This document shows positions 27,463-35,530 of a stretch of DNA of 64,000 nucleotides, in pieces. Made by a program: the position numbers and the translations under genes. Every line of letters starts with the position of its first letter. Positions within the stretch are counted from its first letter, which is position 1. The stretch covers positions 21,267-85,266 of the forward strand of contig NZ_CABUOD010000019.1 of NCBI RefSeq assembly GCF_902493135.1, given 5' to 3'. Source of the DNA: an uncultured Parabacteroides sp. Its GTDB lineage: Bacteria > Bacteroidota > Bacteroidia > Bacteroidales > Tannerellaceae. Under the pieces are notes generated by a model. The model was not told the origin of the DNA and made no database searches. It worked only from the letters and a program-made list of their open reading frames with translations.

Positions 27463-27572
27463 GTTTTGTAATTATTCAATGTGCCGATATGCCAATGTTC
27501 CGATTGGGAAATGTTGCTAATTTATACATTAATCTATTCATTCGCAAATCGGCAGATTGTTTGATCGGCATA
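27463..27572. repeat. AT-rich imperfect inverted repeat between operon genes
   Basis: Segments around 'ATATGCCAATGTTCCGATTG' (27487-27506) and 'AAATCGGCAG' / 'CGGCATAT' (27545-27575) are mutually complementary in part. The same type of sequence is found at 45597-45685. Confidence 0.4.
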
Positions 27573-28841
27573 TTATTTATGTTGCTTCTTCAGCCTGTTG
27601 ACGGCATGTTCCAGTGATTCCGTCGGTTCGATGATATTGTAGGAACCCCAGAAATCTTCATCGGCAAAGTTGGAAACCTTGTCCGATAGGGACTGGTTTT
27701 GCCTGAATGCCATTTTGTAGGGAATGGTGTTTGCGTTGCTTTCCTTGCCGTCCGTTACGACCATCTCCGAAAGGATGGTGTAATTGGTCGAGAACAATTT
27801 GCGTTTCCAGTCGCATTTGAAGCGGACGCCGTTACGGATGTAGCTCAGATATGTCAGCCCGTTGCGATCCTTGTAGTTGACCAGGAACGAGACTTCGACC
27901 GGTTTGAACCGTAGCCCGAACGGCTTTTTCCGGAGGATCGCCTGCGTGGCCTTGTTGCGGTCGTTCATGTCGAGGAAGAACTCGGCCCGGGTGAAAGAGA
28001 GCCGTTCCTTGTCGATGTATAGTTTTCCGTAATAAAGCGCATACGGCAATATGGCTTGCGGTTCGAAATTGATAACATATTGCGGGCGGTCGTTGATCGT
28101 TGTCGCTTCTTCCATCCGGAATTTATAGTAAGGAAGGCTTTCGAGGTCGAGCAAGACATCCGGATTCTTCACCACGTCCACATAGACGGACATGTTAGGA
28201 CCTCCCAATAGCTTGACAGCCAATGTATCGCTCGCTTTCTGGCTGAGCAGCTTGCGGCCTTTGAATATCTGTACGCGATCGCGGTCTACTCCCTCGTCGT
28301 AAGGAGTCTTGTAGATATCGATCACCGCTTCCGAGATGTTGATATACCGGCGTCCTTTCTGGGCCGTTTCGCGGTAGAACCCGGTCAGGAGGCTATGTTT
28401 CGAATTGTAGTTGGCCGGAATCTTTTTGATTGCTTCTTCCACCAGGTAGCGCGGGTCGCGGGCATGGATGATCACTTCGTCGAGCATATTCGTGTAGGGG
28501 GTCAGCCATACGGTCTGTTCTTCCACATCCTTGCCGTTGAGTTCTATTTTGCTGTTGAAATATCCGAGGTGCGAAATCTCCACTTCTTTGGCATGGATGG
28601 AATCCTTTACCTTGAAGGAAAACTCACCGTCGGCGTTCGTGACCGTGCCGGTCGTACTGCCCGGAATGGAAATATTGACATATTCCAGGCTCTTTTTGCT
28701 CTTTTTATCTTTTACGATACCACTGACCGTGATGTAACCCCCTTCGTCAGCCGAATCCGTTTGCGCCTGCAGAGGAGTGAATCCCGCCAGCAACAGTGTA
28801 ATGAGCAAGTATCCCCATAATTGTGTATGCATTGCTTTCAT
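27573..28841 (-). CDS. Carboxypeptidase-regulatory-like surface protein, paralogue of the STN-domain protein
   Basis: 422 residues. Signal peptide (about 1-26, ending 'LQAQ'), CarboxypepD_reg-like domain (about 35-120, 'GTVTNADGEFSFKVKD'), then a roughly 290-residue region homologous to the C-terminal part of the protein at 24466-26025: 'LLTGFYRETAQKGRRYINIS' aligns with 'YLTTFYREGIERKNRFVGLT'. Lacks the STN domain. Upstream of, and in the same direction as, the sigma/FecR genes, so the two paralogues bracket the regulators. Probably envelope-located; function unknown. The Met at 28832 is an alternative start. Confidence 0.82.
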   Translation of the reverse strand: MKAMHTQLWGYLLITLLLAGFTPLQAQTDSADEGGYITVSGIVKDKKSKKSLEYVNISIPGSTTGTVTNADGEFSFKVKDSIHAKEVEISHLGYFNSKIELNGKDVEEQTVWLTPYTNMLDEVIIHARDPRYLVEEAIKKIPANYNSKHSLLTGFYRETAQKGRRYINISEAVIDIYKTPYDEGVDRDRVQIFKGRKLLSQKASDTLAVKLLGGPNMSVYVDVVKNPDVLLDLESLPYYKFRMEEATTINDRPQYVINFEPQAILPYALYYGKLYIDKERLSFTRAEFFLDMNDRNKATQAILRKKPFGLRFKPVEVSFLVNYKDRNGLTYLSYIRNGVRFKCDWKRKLFSTNYTILSEMVVTDGKESNANTIPYKMAFRQNQSLSDKVSNFADEDFWGSYNIIEPTESLEHAVNRLKKQHK

Positions 28842-28962
28842 ATCTCATATAGTTTGATAAGTTAATACTCGTGTTTGTATTACCAAGATGGTTCAGCCGG
28901 CAAATACCCTATGCTTCGTCCCGGATTTTTTTATTATGATGGACATAATTTGAAAATTTGAC

Positions 28963-28970
28963 TATTTTTG
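28963..28970 (+). promoter_or_regulatory. -7 box of the orphan ECF sigma gene
   Basis: TATTTTTG. The predicted start site lies beyond 28958, so the ATG at 28994 is preferred over the upstream in-frame start. Confidence 0.55.
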
Positions 28971-28993
28971 CGCAGGTTATAGAAGATGAGACG

Positions 28994-29557
28994 ATGACAG
29001 AGCAGGAGATCAGAAAATATTTAAGGCAGATCGAAGAAGAGAATTCCCAGACTGCTCTGCGCTGTTTTTATAATCTTTGCTTCGACCGTTTCTTTCGTAT
29101 AGCCTACTACTACCTGCATACGGAAGAATGGGCGCAGGAGGTCGTCCTCGATGTGTTCCTGAAAATATGGGAACGCCGCGAGTCCTTGCACCATATTGCC
29201 AATCTGGAAGATTATTTCTTTATCATGATAAAAAATGCCTCCCTGAACTATCTTGAAAAAGAACAGCGCCGGAAAGACATGGCGGCGGATGCTTTTGACG
29301 GTACGCTCCTATCCGGCGAATCGCCTGAAGACATCCTGGTCAGTGAGGAACTTTTCGCCCACTATGTCAAGGCCCTCGACCGCCTGCCGGAACGATGCCG
29401 TGAAATATTTATCCGTGTACGCGAGGAAAAACAGTCCTATGCCGAGGTCGCGAAAGACTTGGGCATAAGCGTCAATACGGTCGACGTACAGTTGCAGAAA
29501 GCGACCGGGAGGTTGCGGGACATGTTGGCGCGTTATATAAGCGGAACCGGAAAATGA
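28994..29557 (+). CDS. ECF sigma factor without a FecR partner
   Basis: 187 residues from the ATG at 28994. Sigma region 2 ('AQEVVLDVFLKIWERRESLH') and region 4 ('LPERCREIFIRVREEKQSYA', 'LGISVNTVDVQLQKATGRLR') are intact; it belongs to the Bacteroidetes FecI-like group. Such genes are normally followed by fecR and a TonB-dependent receptor; here only a 37-codon frame follows, then 470 bp without genes. It may have lost its partner, or be controlled differently. Divergent from the gene at 27573-28841. Confidence 0.88.
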   Translation: MTEQEIRKYLRQIEEENSQTALRCFYNLCFDRFFRIAYYYLHTEEWAQEVVLDVFLKIWERRESLHHIANLEDYFFIMIKNASLNYLEKEQRRKDMAADAFDGTLLSGESPEDILVSEELFAHYVKALDRLPERCREIFIRVREEKQSYAEVAKDLGISVNTVDVQLQKATGRLRDMLARYISGTGK

Positions 29558-29591
29558 ATACTTTTTCCGTCCGATTTAACAAGGTAATGAG

Positions 29592-29705
29592 ATGAAAGAT
29601 AGGGATAAATTCATCGCGCAACAGCGTCTTCTCTATCCGGACCGAAGTTCTTGTAGTTATTGTACGGTTTTCCAAAATACCCGTTGGTCCAAATCGAAAC
29701 AGTAG
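29592..29705 (+). CDS. 37-residue frame behind the ECF sigma gene, possibly a truncated anti-sigma gene
   Basis: Starts 34 nt after the sigma stop: 'MKDRDKFIAQQRLLYPDRSS' and so on to TAG at 29703-29705. The position is that of a FecR gene, but no FecR domain is recognisable. Could be a relic or chance; low confidence. Confidence 0.25.
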   Translation: MKDRDKFIAQQRLLYPDRSSCSYCTVFQNTRWSKSKQ

Positions 29706-30175
29706 TGCATAAAATTGGGTTTTCTACCCCGTTTATTTCAAATTTCTATTGCGGGTAATATTTTTTAAGAAACCTTCAAAAGTATAAGATGCTGGATGAT
29801 AGATAAATATGAATATCGCTCTTTTAAGGGATGTTATTGTATAATTTAACATTTCAAATAAAGGATGTGCCATCATTTCTTCTGATTATCAAACGAGGTC
29901 TTATTTCCATGAAATATCGGGTGAACCTATTCTTTTCCATATGCACTGCAGCGTTTCTTTCTTCCAAAGCATCTTATCTGTAAATAGGGATTATCGGACG
30001 ATGAAGCGGTCCGGATCGTTAAAGTATATATAAATGCTTGGAAACTATTTGGAAACAGCTATATTTGTCAATAAAATGGATGGTTTTTATTAATGAGGCA
30101 GAAAGGGTAATTAAACCTACCCCCTTGTATTTAGTCTAAAGAGTAGAAAAATTATAAAGTAGAGGAGAAACGAAT
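29706..30175. promoter_or_regulatory. Gene-free stretch with a promoter-like block on the minus strand
   Basis: Bases 29747-29768 are the exact reverse complement of 5211-5232, and 29710-29746 resemble the flank of that copy (GGGATAGA/CTACCCC-like motif). Reading leftward it would drive only the 3' end of the sigma gene, so it looks displaced. 29780-30160 shows nothing else certain. An AGAGGAG sequence (30161-30167) precedes the next start. Confidence 0.35.
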
Positions 30176-31552
30176 ATGAAACCCATGAAATTAACGTCTT
30201 TGATGGTGATGCTTCTGGTTGGCTTCAGTGCCGCAGCCCAGGAGGAGTTCTTTGATGATGTGTATTTCTCTTCCAGCAAAAAAGATAAGAAAGAAAAAAC
30301 AGAAGAGAAGGTTATACAGCCTAAAGAGAAAGTGGAACGCACGGCAATAGCGTCTACATACAGCACAAGCAAACGCAAGAGTGCTGTGTCTGATGAAGAA
30401 CGCGATGTAGATGAATATAACCGCCGCTATACTTCGGTCGACGTGGAAGAGCCGTATGACGAAGAATCGGAGGGTGAAGTCCTGGCCGAATATAACGACG
30501 ATATGGATAATGAAGCAACGGTCGCTTCCGGTTCTAAAAAGGAACGCCGTTCGGATACGGAATATACCGAGCGTATCATCCGTTACCATTCGCCGAGCAA
30601 GATTACGATTGCCGGAGCAGACCAGGTCGATCTGTATCTGAGTGACGGGTACTACGGGTATGGCTACGATACGGACTATTCCAATGGCAATGCCAACGTA
30701 AGTGTCAATGTGAATATCGGCAACGGCTGGGGCGGTTACTATGATCCGTGGTACAGCGGATGGTATGGTGGCTGGTACGGCGGTTGGTATGATCCCTGGA
30801 TCTACAGCCCGGCCCGCTATTGGGGCTACGGTCCCTCCTTCGGCTTCGGCTGGGGTTGGGGCGGCTTCTATGCCGGCTACTGGGGACCGTCCTGGGGCTG
30901 GGGGCCTGGTTACTGGGGACCTGGTTACTGGGGACCCGGTTATTGGGGCGGTGGATATTGGGGTGGCTCTTGGGGGCATCATCACCATCATGCAACACCG
31001 TATTATCGTACTAATGCAGGTCGTTCAACTTCTTATGCAAATAGTTATAGAGGTAGCGGAGGTAGAAATGGTAGTTCGACTTATAGGCAGTCTTCGCGTG
31101 ATAGATACAATAATGGCTCAGCCACTTCTTTGAGAGGAGATGGAAGCACTTCTGTTGTCAGTAACAGAAGCAATCGATCTGGTCGCCCTTCTGCTTCACA
31201 GGGTACAACTATCCGAAATGAAAGTATTACAGCGCGTCCATCCTCTTCCAGTAGCTCGGCAAGAACACGTGTAAGCCGTCGGAATGATGCTAATACAATT
31301 GGATCATCTTCATCTTCACGTATTTCTTCTCGCTCATCATCTTCTAATTCTTCAAACCGTCAGTACACAGCTCCGGCAAGAAGTAATAATAGAAGTAGTT
31401 TTGATAATAGTAGTACTCGTTCTTCTCAGTCAAGAAGCCAGAGCACTTATACACCTTCAAGAAGTAGTAGTTCCGGTTCTTCTTACAGTGGTGGCGGTGG
31501 CCGTTCTGGTGGTGGTGGCGGTAGCGGCAGAAGCGGTGGTGGCCGTCGGTAA
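30176..31552 (+). CDS. Secreted low-complexity protein rich in Gly/Trp/Tyr and Ser/Arg
   Basis: 458 residues, no recognised domain. Signal peptide (about 1-21, 'GFSAAAQ'); charged Lys/Glu region (about 35-125); a Gly-Trp-Tyr-rich tract (about 180-265) with repeated 'GWYGG' and 'GYWGP'; a run of five His ('GHHHHHATP', about 265-270); then a Ser/Arg/Asn-rich tail ending in a Gly-Arg run ('GGGGRSGGGGGSGRSGGGRR'). Composition suggests an exported, structural or surface-associated protein; metal or polyanion binding is possible. Base composition shifts to AT-rich in the second half, at about 31000. Good AG-rich ribosome site at 30161-30170. Confidence 0.8.
   Translation: MKPMKLTSLMVMLLVGFSAAAQEEFFDDVYFSSSKKDKKEKTEEKVIQPKEKVERTAIASTYSTSKRKSAVSDEERDVDEYNRRYTSVDVEEPYDEESEGEVLAEYNDDMDNEATVASGSKKERRSDTEYTERIIRYHSPSKITIAGADQVDLYLSDGYYGYGYDTDYSNGNANVSVNVNIGNGWGGYYDPWYSGWYGGWYGGWYDPWIYSPARYWGYGPSFGFGWGWGGFYAGYWGPSWGWGPGYWGPGYWGPGYWGGGYWGGSWGHHHHHATPYYRTNAGRSTSYANSYRGSGGRNGSSTYRQSSRDRYNNGSATSLRGDGSTSVVSNRSNRSGRPSASQGTTIRNESITARPSSSSSSARTRVSRRNDANTIGSSSSSRISSRSSSSNSSNRQYTAPARSNNRSSFDNSSTRSSQSRSQSTYTPSRSSSSGSSYSGGGGRSGGGGGSGRSGGGRR
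30904..30964 (+). repeat. 15-bp coding tandem repeat (Gly-Tyr-Trp-Gly-Pro)
   Basis: The unit CCTGGTTACTGGGGA is repeated three to four times, encoding GYWGP copies. It could change copy number by slippage while keeping frame. Confidence 0.7.
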
Positions 31553-31633
31553 CGAGTTGTTTGTAATATAAAATATTGAGGGGCAGATTTCTGCCCCTTT
31601 ATCAATAAAAGGTATTAGTAAAAGAAAAAAGTG

Positions 31634-33310
31634 ATGAATAGAATAGCATGCTTATTAGTTTCAGCATTCCTATTAAGTGGTGGTGCTGCGTTTGCGCAAG
31701 GCGAGTTGGATGCCTATAGGTATTCTCAAACCGATTTAAATGGTACTGCCCGCTATTTGAGTATGGGAGGTGCTTTTGGTGCATTGGGGGGGGATATTTC
31801 TGCAATGTCTTCCAATCCGGCCGGCCTGGGAATCTATCGTAGCTCGGAAGTGGTTACAACATTGAGTTTGTCATCGATCAAAACGAAATCCGACTGGAAT
31901 GGTTCAAAGGCTGATGGCAGTAAAACAAAGTTTAATTTTGATAATATCGCCTATGTAGGATATTTTCCCACAGGAAATGATGAAGGGGTAATAGGGTGGA
32001 ATGTTGGCTTCTCTTATAATCGAGTAAAGAACTTCAATCGTAATTATCGTTTATCCGGTACTCAAAATTTTTCGTTAGCTGACTATGCTGCAGCTAAGGC
32101 TTCTTATGTTGGAACTGATAATAATGGTGGCTGGTTTGGTGTTAAAGAAAATGATATGCCTCCATTTAATCAGATTAATAGTGAATCAATTGCAGCATAT
32201 AATGATTTAGGAGGAGTTTGGTTACCAGGGTTAGCTTATCAATCAGGAATGATTGGAGCAAATAAAAAGGATGCAAATGATGATATGTATCATTCAACTT
32301 TTGCAGAGTGGGATGAGGCGAATCAGACGTGGTATCCTGATAGTCGACCGGATCTTTCTTCATTGGAAGTCAGTGAAAGAGGGGCTATTGACCAATATGA
32401 TTTTTCGTTTGCTACAAATATTTCAAATAAGTTTTTTTTAGGTGCTACTATTTCTGTAACTGATTTGAATTATCGGATGTCTTCTGAATATACAGAAGAA
32501 TATTATTATACAGATGGTTCTATAGATCATTTGTTTTGGGATAATGAGTTAAGAACCGATGGTACTGGGTATTCATTTAATATAGGAGCAATTATTCGTC
32601 CTTCTGATTACCTGCGTTTAGGTGTCGCTTATAATTCTCCTATTTGGTATAAGTTGACAGATTCTTATTTTGGAAGTGCAGAAACGCTTAATGGGAATTT
32701 TGATCCAGCAAAAGCAAATGGTGCAACTCCAAGTAATCCGAATCCTTATACAATGTATAAACTTCGTACTGCGGATAAGTGGATTTTTAGTGTTGCTGGT
32801 ATTATTGGACAAACCGCTTTGATTAGTTTGGATTATGAATTAGGAAATTATAGCTTTATGAAGCTTTCCGACCAGGATGGATATGAATATACAGATATAA
32901 ATAAAGATTTAATTAAAAAAGATTTTGGTTATGCTCATACGATAAAGCTTGGAACTGAGATAAAAATAACTCCTCAATTCGCTATTCGTGCCGGTGCTAA
33001 CTGGCGGACAAGTCCGATGAAAAAGGAGTTTAGAGAAGGGGCTTTCGAGGTATTTCCGGCAGGAACAGTTGCCCATTATACCTTGGATAAAGGAACAACT
33101 TCGTATTCCGTAGGTTTTGGATATCGTTTTACTCCTAATTTTTATATGGATTTGGCTTGTGTATATCGTCAATATAAGGAAGATGCTTATACGTTTTCTA
33201 AAGTTATTATAGAAGATAATAATGGTTTTCACACGCTTGTCGATTCAGAAGCAATCGGGCTGAAAACAAATACTACCCAAGTTGCCCTTACGTTAGGTTA
33301 TAAGTTTTAA
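31634..33310 (+). CDS. OmpP1/FadL-family outer-membrane barrel protein
   Basis: 558 residues. Signal peptide (about 1-21, 'GGAAFAQG'), then the FadL-family N-terminus with 'RYLSMGGAFGALGGDISAMS' and 'NPAGLGIY', a long beta-rich body, and a last strand ending in Phe ('LTLGYKF'), as in outer-membrane barrels. Family members import hydrophobic compounds; Bacteroidales relatives are often labelled hemin receptor, without proof. I take the ATG at 31634, preceded by an in-frame GTG. AT-rich relative to the core. Closed by a hairpin terminator. Confidence 0.87.
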   Translation: MNRIACLLVSAFLLSGGAAFAQGELDAYRYSQTDLNGTARYLSMGGAFGALGGDISAMSSNPAGLGIYRSSEVVTTLSLSSIKTKSDWNGSKADGSKTKFNFDNIAYVGYFPTGNDEGVIGWNVGFSYNRVKNFNRNYRLSGTQNFSLADYAAAKASYVGTDNNGGWFGVKENDMPPFNQINSESIAAYNDLGGVWLPGLAYQSGMIGANKKDANDDMYHSTFAEWDEANQTWYPDSRPDLSSLEVSERGAIDQYDFSFATNISNKFFLGATISVTDLNYRMSSEYTEEYYYTDGSIDHLFWDNELRTDGTGYSFNIGAIIRPSDYLRLGVAYNSPIWYKLTDSYFGSAETLNGNFDPAKANGATPSNPNPYTMYKLRTADKWIFSVAGIIGQTALISLDYELGNYSFMKLSDQDGYEYTDINKDLIKKDFGYAHTIKLGTEIKITPQFAIRAGANWRTSPMKKEFREGAFEVFPAGTVAHYTLDKGTTSYSVGFGYRFTPNFYMDLACVYRQYKEDAYTFSKVIIEDNNGFHTLVDSEAIGLKTNTTQVALTLGYKF

Positions 33311-33333
33311 CTAATATAGATTATATAATTCAT

Positions 33334-33375
33334 CCTCTATCCGTGTAACTTATTTACGGGTAGAGGTTTTTTTTT
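33334..33375 (+). terminator. Terminator of the FadL-like gene
   Basis: CCTCTATCCGT (33334-33344) pairs with ACGGGTAGAGG (33356-33366, one G-U pair), followed by nine T. Confidence 0.85.
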
Positions 33376-33605
33376 GAAAAAACAAACAAAAAATTTGTTT
33401 ATATGAATGTATTGTATTAATATTGTAGTGTTGATTTATTATTTTTCTGTACAGAGAGTGAATATATCTTAGATCCTTACATTTCTTCCTAAACCTTTGT
33501 GTTTTTATCAGAATTTGCCTGATGGAACCAACCTTTTATAAAGAAGTGCTTCTATTTGTTTTTAACTACGTTGTTTTTATGTTTTTTTATTTAAATCTGA
33601 ATGTT

Positions 33606-33752
33606 ATGGAAATATTAAGTAAGCTATTGGCATGTTTATTAGTATGTAACATGCTCTTTTCATTGTCGTGTCGTGATGAAATAATTCCAGAAAAAGACTC
33701 ACTTAATAATTTGTGTAAGATCAAAAGAACCATTATTTTTGTCTTATTCTAA
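33606..33752 (+). pseudogene. Short lipoprotein-like frame, probably truncated
   Basis: 48 residues from the ATG at 33606: a lipoprotein signal ('CLLVCNMLFSLSC', Cys about 22) and then only 'RDEIIPEKDSLNN' and a basic, hydrophobic end. Looks like the first part of a larger lipoprotein whose remainder has been lost; the next promoter (33734-33741) lies inside its 3' end. A genuine tiny lipoprotein cannot be excluded. Confidence 0.35.
33734..33741 (+). promoter_or_regulatory. -7 box before the toxin-antitoxin relic
   Basis: TATTTTTG, 22 nt before the ATG at 33764. Confidence 0.45.
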
Positions 33753-33763
33753 AACTGAAGGGA

Positions 33764-34380
33764 ATGTCCGTAGATGCAGTAAAACAAGAACTGTTGGCGA
33801 AGTTGAAGCAAGAGCATTGTTTCTGGTCGTACAATGAAAGCTCGGTCAATGAGGTTTCGGATGAAATATTGATAGAGAAAACTTTGTTGCACTTGGATTT
33901 GGAAGAAATCAACCAGCTGTTTCAGATATTTTCATTCAAGAAGATAAAACAAGTGTGGCTGGACTATCTTATTCCTCAAGAGGAATATCTTTATACGTTG
34001 AACCGCTTTTTTGCTTGGTATTACTTTAAAGTAAAGAAACCGGATGCCTATATCAAATCTATGGCTACTCGCCAGAGTGAAGATTTGGACTTTATGAAGT
34101 GGCGTACTTGTAAAACGGAGAAGATGGAAGTCATGTTACGGCGAAGTTATTTCCGTGATTATTATGATATCTTTTCTATTTTGAAAAGTGGTATGTCTAT
34201 AAATGATTTAATTTCTTTGGCTTTAAGTTATTCCGGGCATAAGTTGAAATCTAAAAATTTGTTGGCTATGCTTACTAATAGCAATCGTTTCACAAGAGAT
34301 GCCGGATTTGATCAATTGTAACCAGTTTATTCTGTTACTGCACAAGAGATAGAAGAATTTATCAAATCCAGCCTGTTGTG
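33764..34380 (+). pseudogene. Fused, truncated toxin-antitoxin relic (DUF6922-like antitoxin plus AbiEii-like C-terminus)
   Basis: Residues 1-110 resemble the DUF6922-type partner ('FQIFSFKKIKQVWLDYLIPQ', 'WYYFKVKKPDAYIKSMATR'). They run without a stop into a segment typical of the end of AbiEii nucleotidyltransferase toxins ('RDYYDIFSILKSGMSINDLI'). The nucleotidyltransferase core with its catalytic aspartates is missing. TAA at 34319-34321 interrupts the C-terminus: the same frame continues with 'PVYSVTAQEIEEFIKSSLL' to TGA at 34378-34380, as expected for an AbiEii end. So at least two lesions, a deletion and a nonsense change. AT-rich. Confidence 0.7.
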
Positions 34381-34398
34381 AATGGCGACTTTGTTCGT

Positions 34399-34445
34399 AA
34401 AAGCCCCCTGTTCGTACATAAAACGTACGGGCAGGGGGCTTTTTT
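34399..34445. terminator. Strong bidirectional hairpin terminator
   Basis: AAGCCCCCTG / CAGGGGGCTT outer stem with an inner TTCGTAC/GTACGGG pairing, and a T run after it on the plus strand. Confidence 0.9.
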
Positions 34446-34594
34446 GCGTAAAAATAAAGGAAATGTTTGCCTATTTAAAATACTTTTCGTTCTTTTGCCT
34501 TTGTAAATATAAATAATAGTATTGTCTAACAATTTTAAACATCGTTGCCTATAGCATAAACATTACTCAAGAAAAAACTAAAAATATAGAAGTA

Positions 34595-35188
34595 ATGAAG
34601 ACTTTAAGAATGATGACTGACGAAGAGTTGGTTGTTCTTTATGCAGAAGGTAATAATGCTGCTTTCGATGTATTGTTGAATCGTTATAAAAGTAGCATAC
34701 ACTCCTACATTTACTTTATAGTTCATAACAAAGATCTCACAGAAGATATCTTTCAGGAGACTTTTGTTAAGGTGATTATGACTATTAAACAAGGCCGTTA
34801 TACCGAAAACGGCAAGTTTAAGGCATGGATTACCCGCATTGCTCATAACCTGATTATCGACAACTTCCGCCAGGAACGTAGCGAAAATACGGTTTCAAAC
34901 GATGAGGTGGAAGTGGATCTTTTCAATAATATCAAACTTTGTGACGGTACGATCGAAGATAACATCGTACGCCATCAGGTATTGTCCGATGTGAAAAAAC
35001 TGGTGAAGCATCTGCCCGACAGCCAACGCGAAGTATTGGAAATGCGTTATTATCAGGATCTTAGTTTTAAAGAAATTGCTGATATTACCGGTGTGAGCAT
35101 CAATACGGCTCTGGGGCGTATGCGCTATGCGATCTTGAATATGCGCCGTATGGCGGAAGAAAACAGTATCGAGCTGTCGATGGCCTGA
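34595..35188 (+). CDS. ECF sigma factor (conserved Bacteroidales stand-alone type)
   Basis: 197 residues. Region 2 ('AAFDVLLNRYKSSIHSYIYF', 'LTEDIFQETFVKVIMTIKQG') and region 4 ('LPDSQREVLEMRYYQDLSFK', 'TGVSINTALGRMRYAILNMR'). No FecR gene follows; instead a 58-residue protein comes 90 nt downstream. The strong conservation typical of this type in Bacteroidales suggests a housekeeping or stress role; that is from memory of the family, not shown here. Confidence 0.9.
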   Translation: MKTLRMMTDEELVVLYAEGNNAAFDVLLNRYKSSIHSYIYFIVHNKDLTEDIFQETFVKVIMTIKQGRYTENGKFKAWITRIAHNLIIDNFRQERSENTVSNDEVEVDLFNNIKLCDGTIEDNIVRHQVLSDVKKLVKHLPDSQREVLEMRYYQDLSFKEIADITGVSINTALGRMRYAILNMRRMAEENSIELSMA

Positions 35189-35278
35189 TCGTAAAAAATG
35201 AAAATTTATTTTCTTGTCATACAATAAGGAGAAAGCCTTCCCGTTTTATTATCAAACAAGATAAAAAACGAGCTGCCT

Positions 35279-35455
35279 ATGAAGAGACTTTCTACTCAAT
35301 GTATGAATGAAATAGAAAATAAAACAGACAGGAACCGAAAAGAAAGGAAAACAACGCCGCGTCGGCAAACACTTGATTTCCTTACTCAATTTGCGAGGGT
35401 TTATCATTCAGAACCCGCTTTACGCACGGAATTCTGTGGTTTGGTAATGAACTAA
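35279..35455 (+). CDS. Small conserved-looking basic protein downstream of the sigma factor
   Basis: 58 residues from ATG 35279 to TAA 35455. Starts 'MKRLSTQCMNEIENKTDRNR', then a basic stretch, then 'RQTLDFLTQFARVYHSEPAL', with the feel of an amphipathic helix. No domain recognised. Base composition and codon use match neighbours and the frame is clean, which favours a real gene. Its place behind the stand-alone sigma factor suggests a regulatory partner; inference only. Confidence 0.6.
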   Translation: MKRLSTQCMNEIENKTDRNRKERKTTPRRQTLDFLTQFARVYHSEPALRTEFCGLVMN

Positions 35456-35503
35456 GAAATTTGGAAAGAGGATGCCTTTACTGGTATTCTCTTTCTTTTT
35501 TCA

Positions 35504-35511
35504 TACCTTTG
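35504..35511 (+). promoter_or_regulatory. -7 box of rpe-comEC
   Basis: TACCTTTG, 19 nt before the rpe ATG. Confidence 0.55.
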
Positions 35512-35530
35512 CAGAAAAGCAAAAAGAAGT

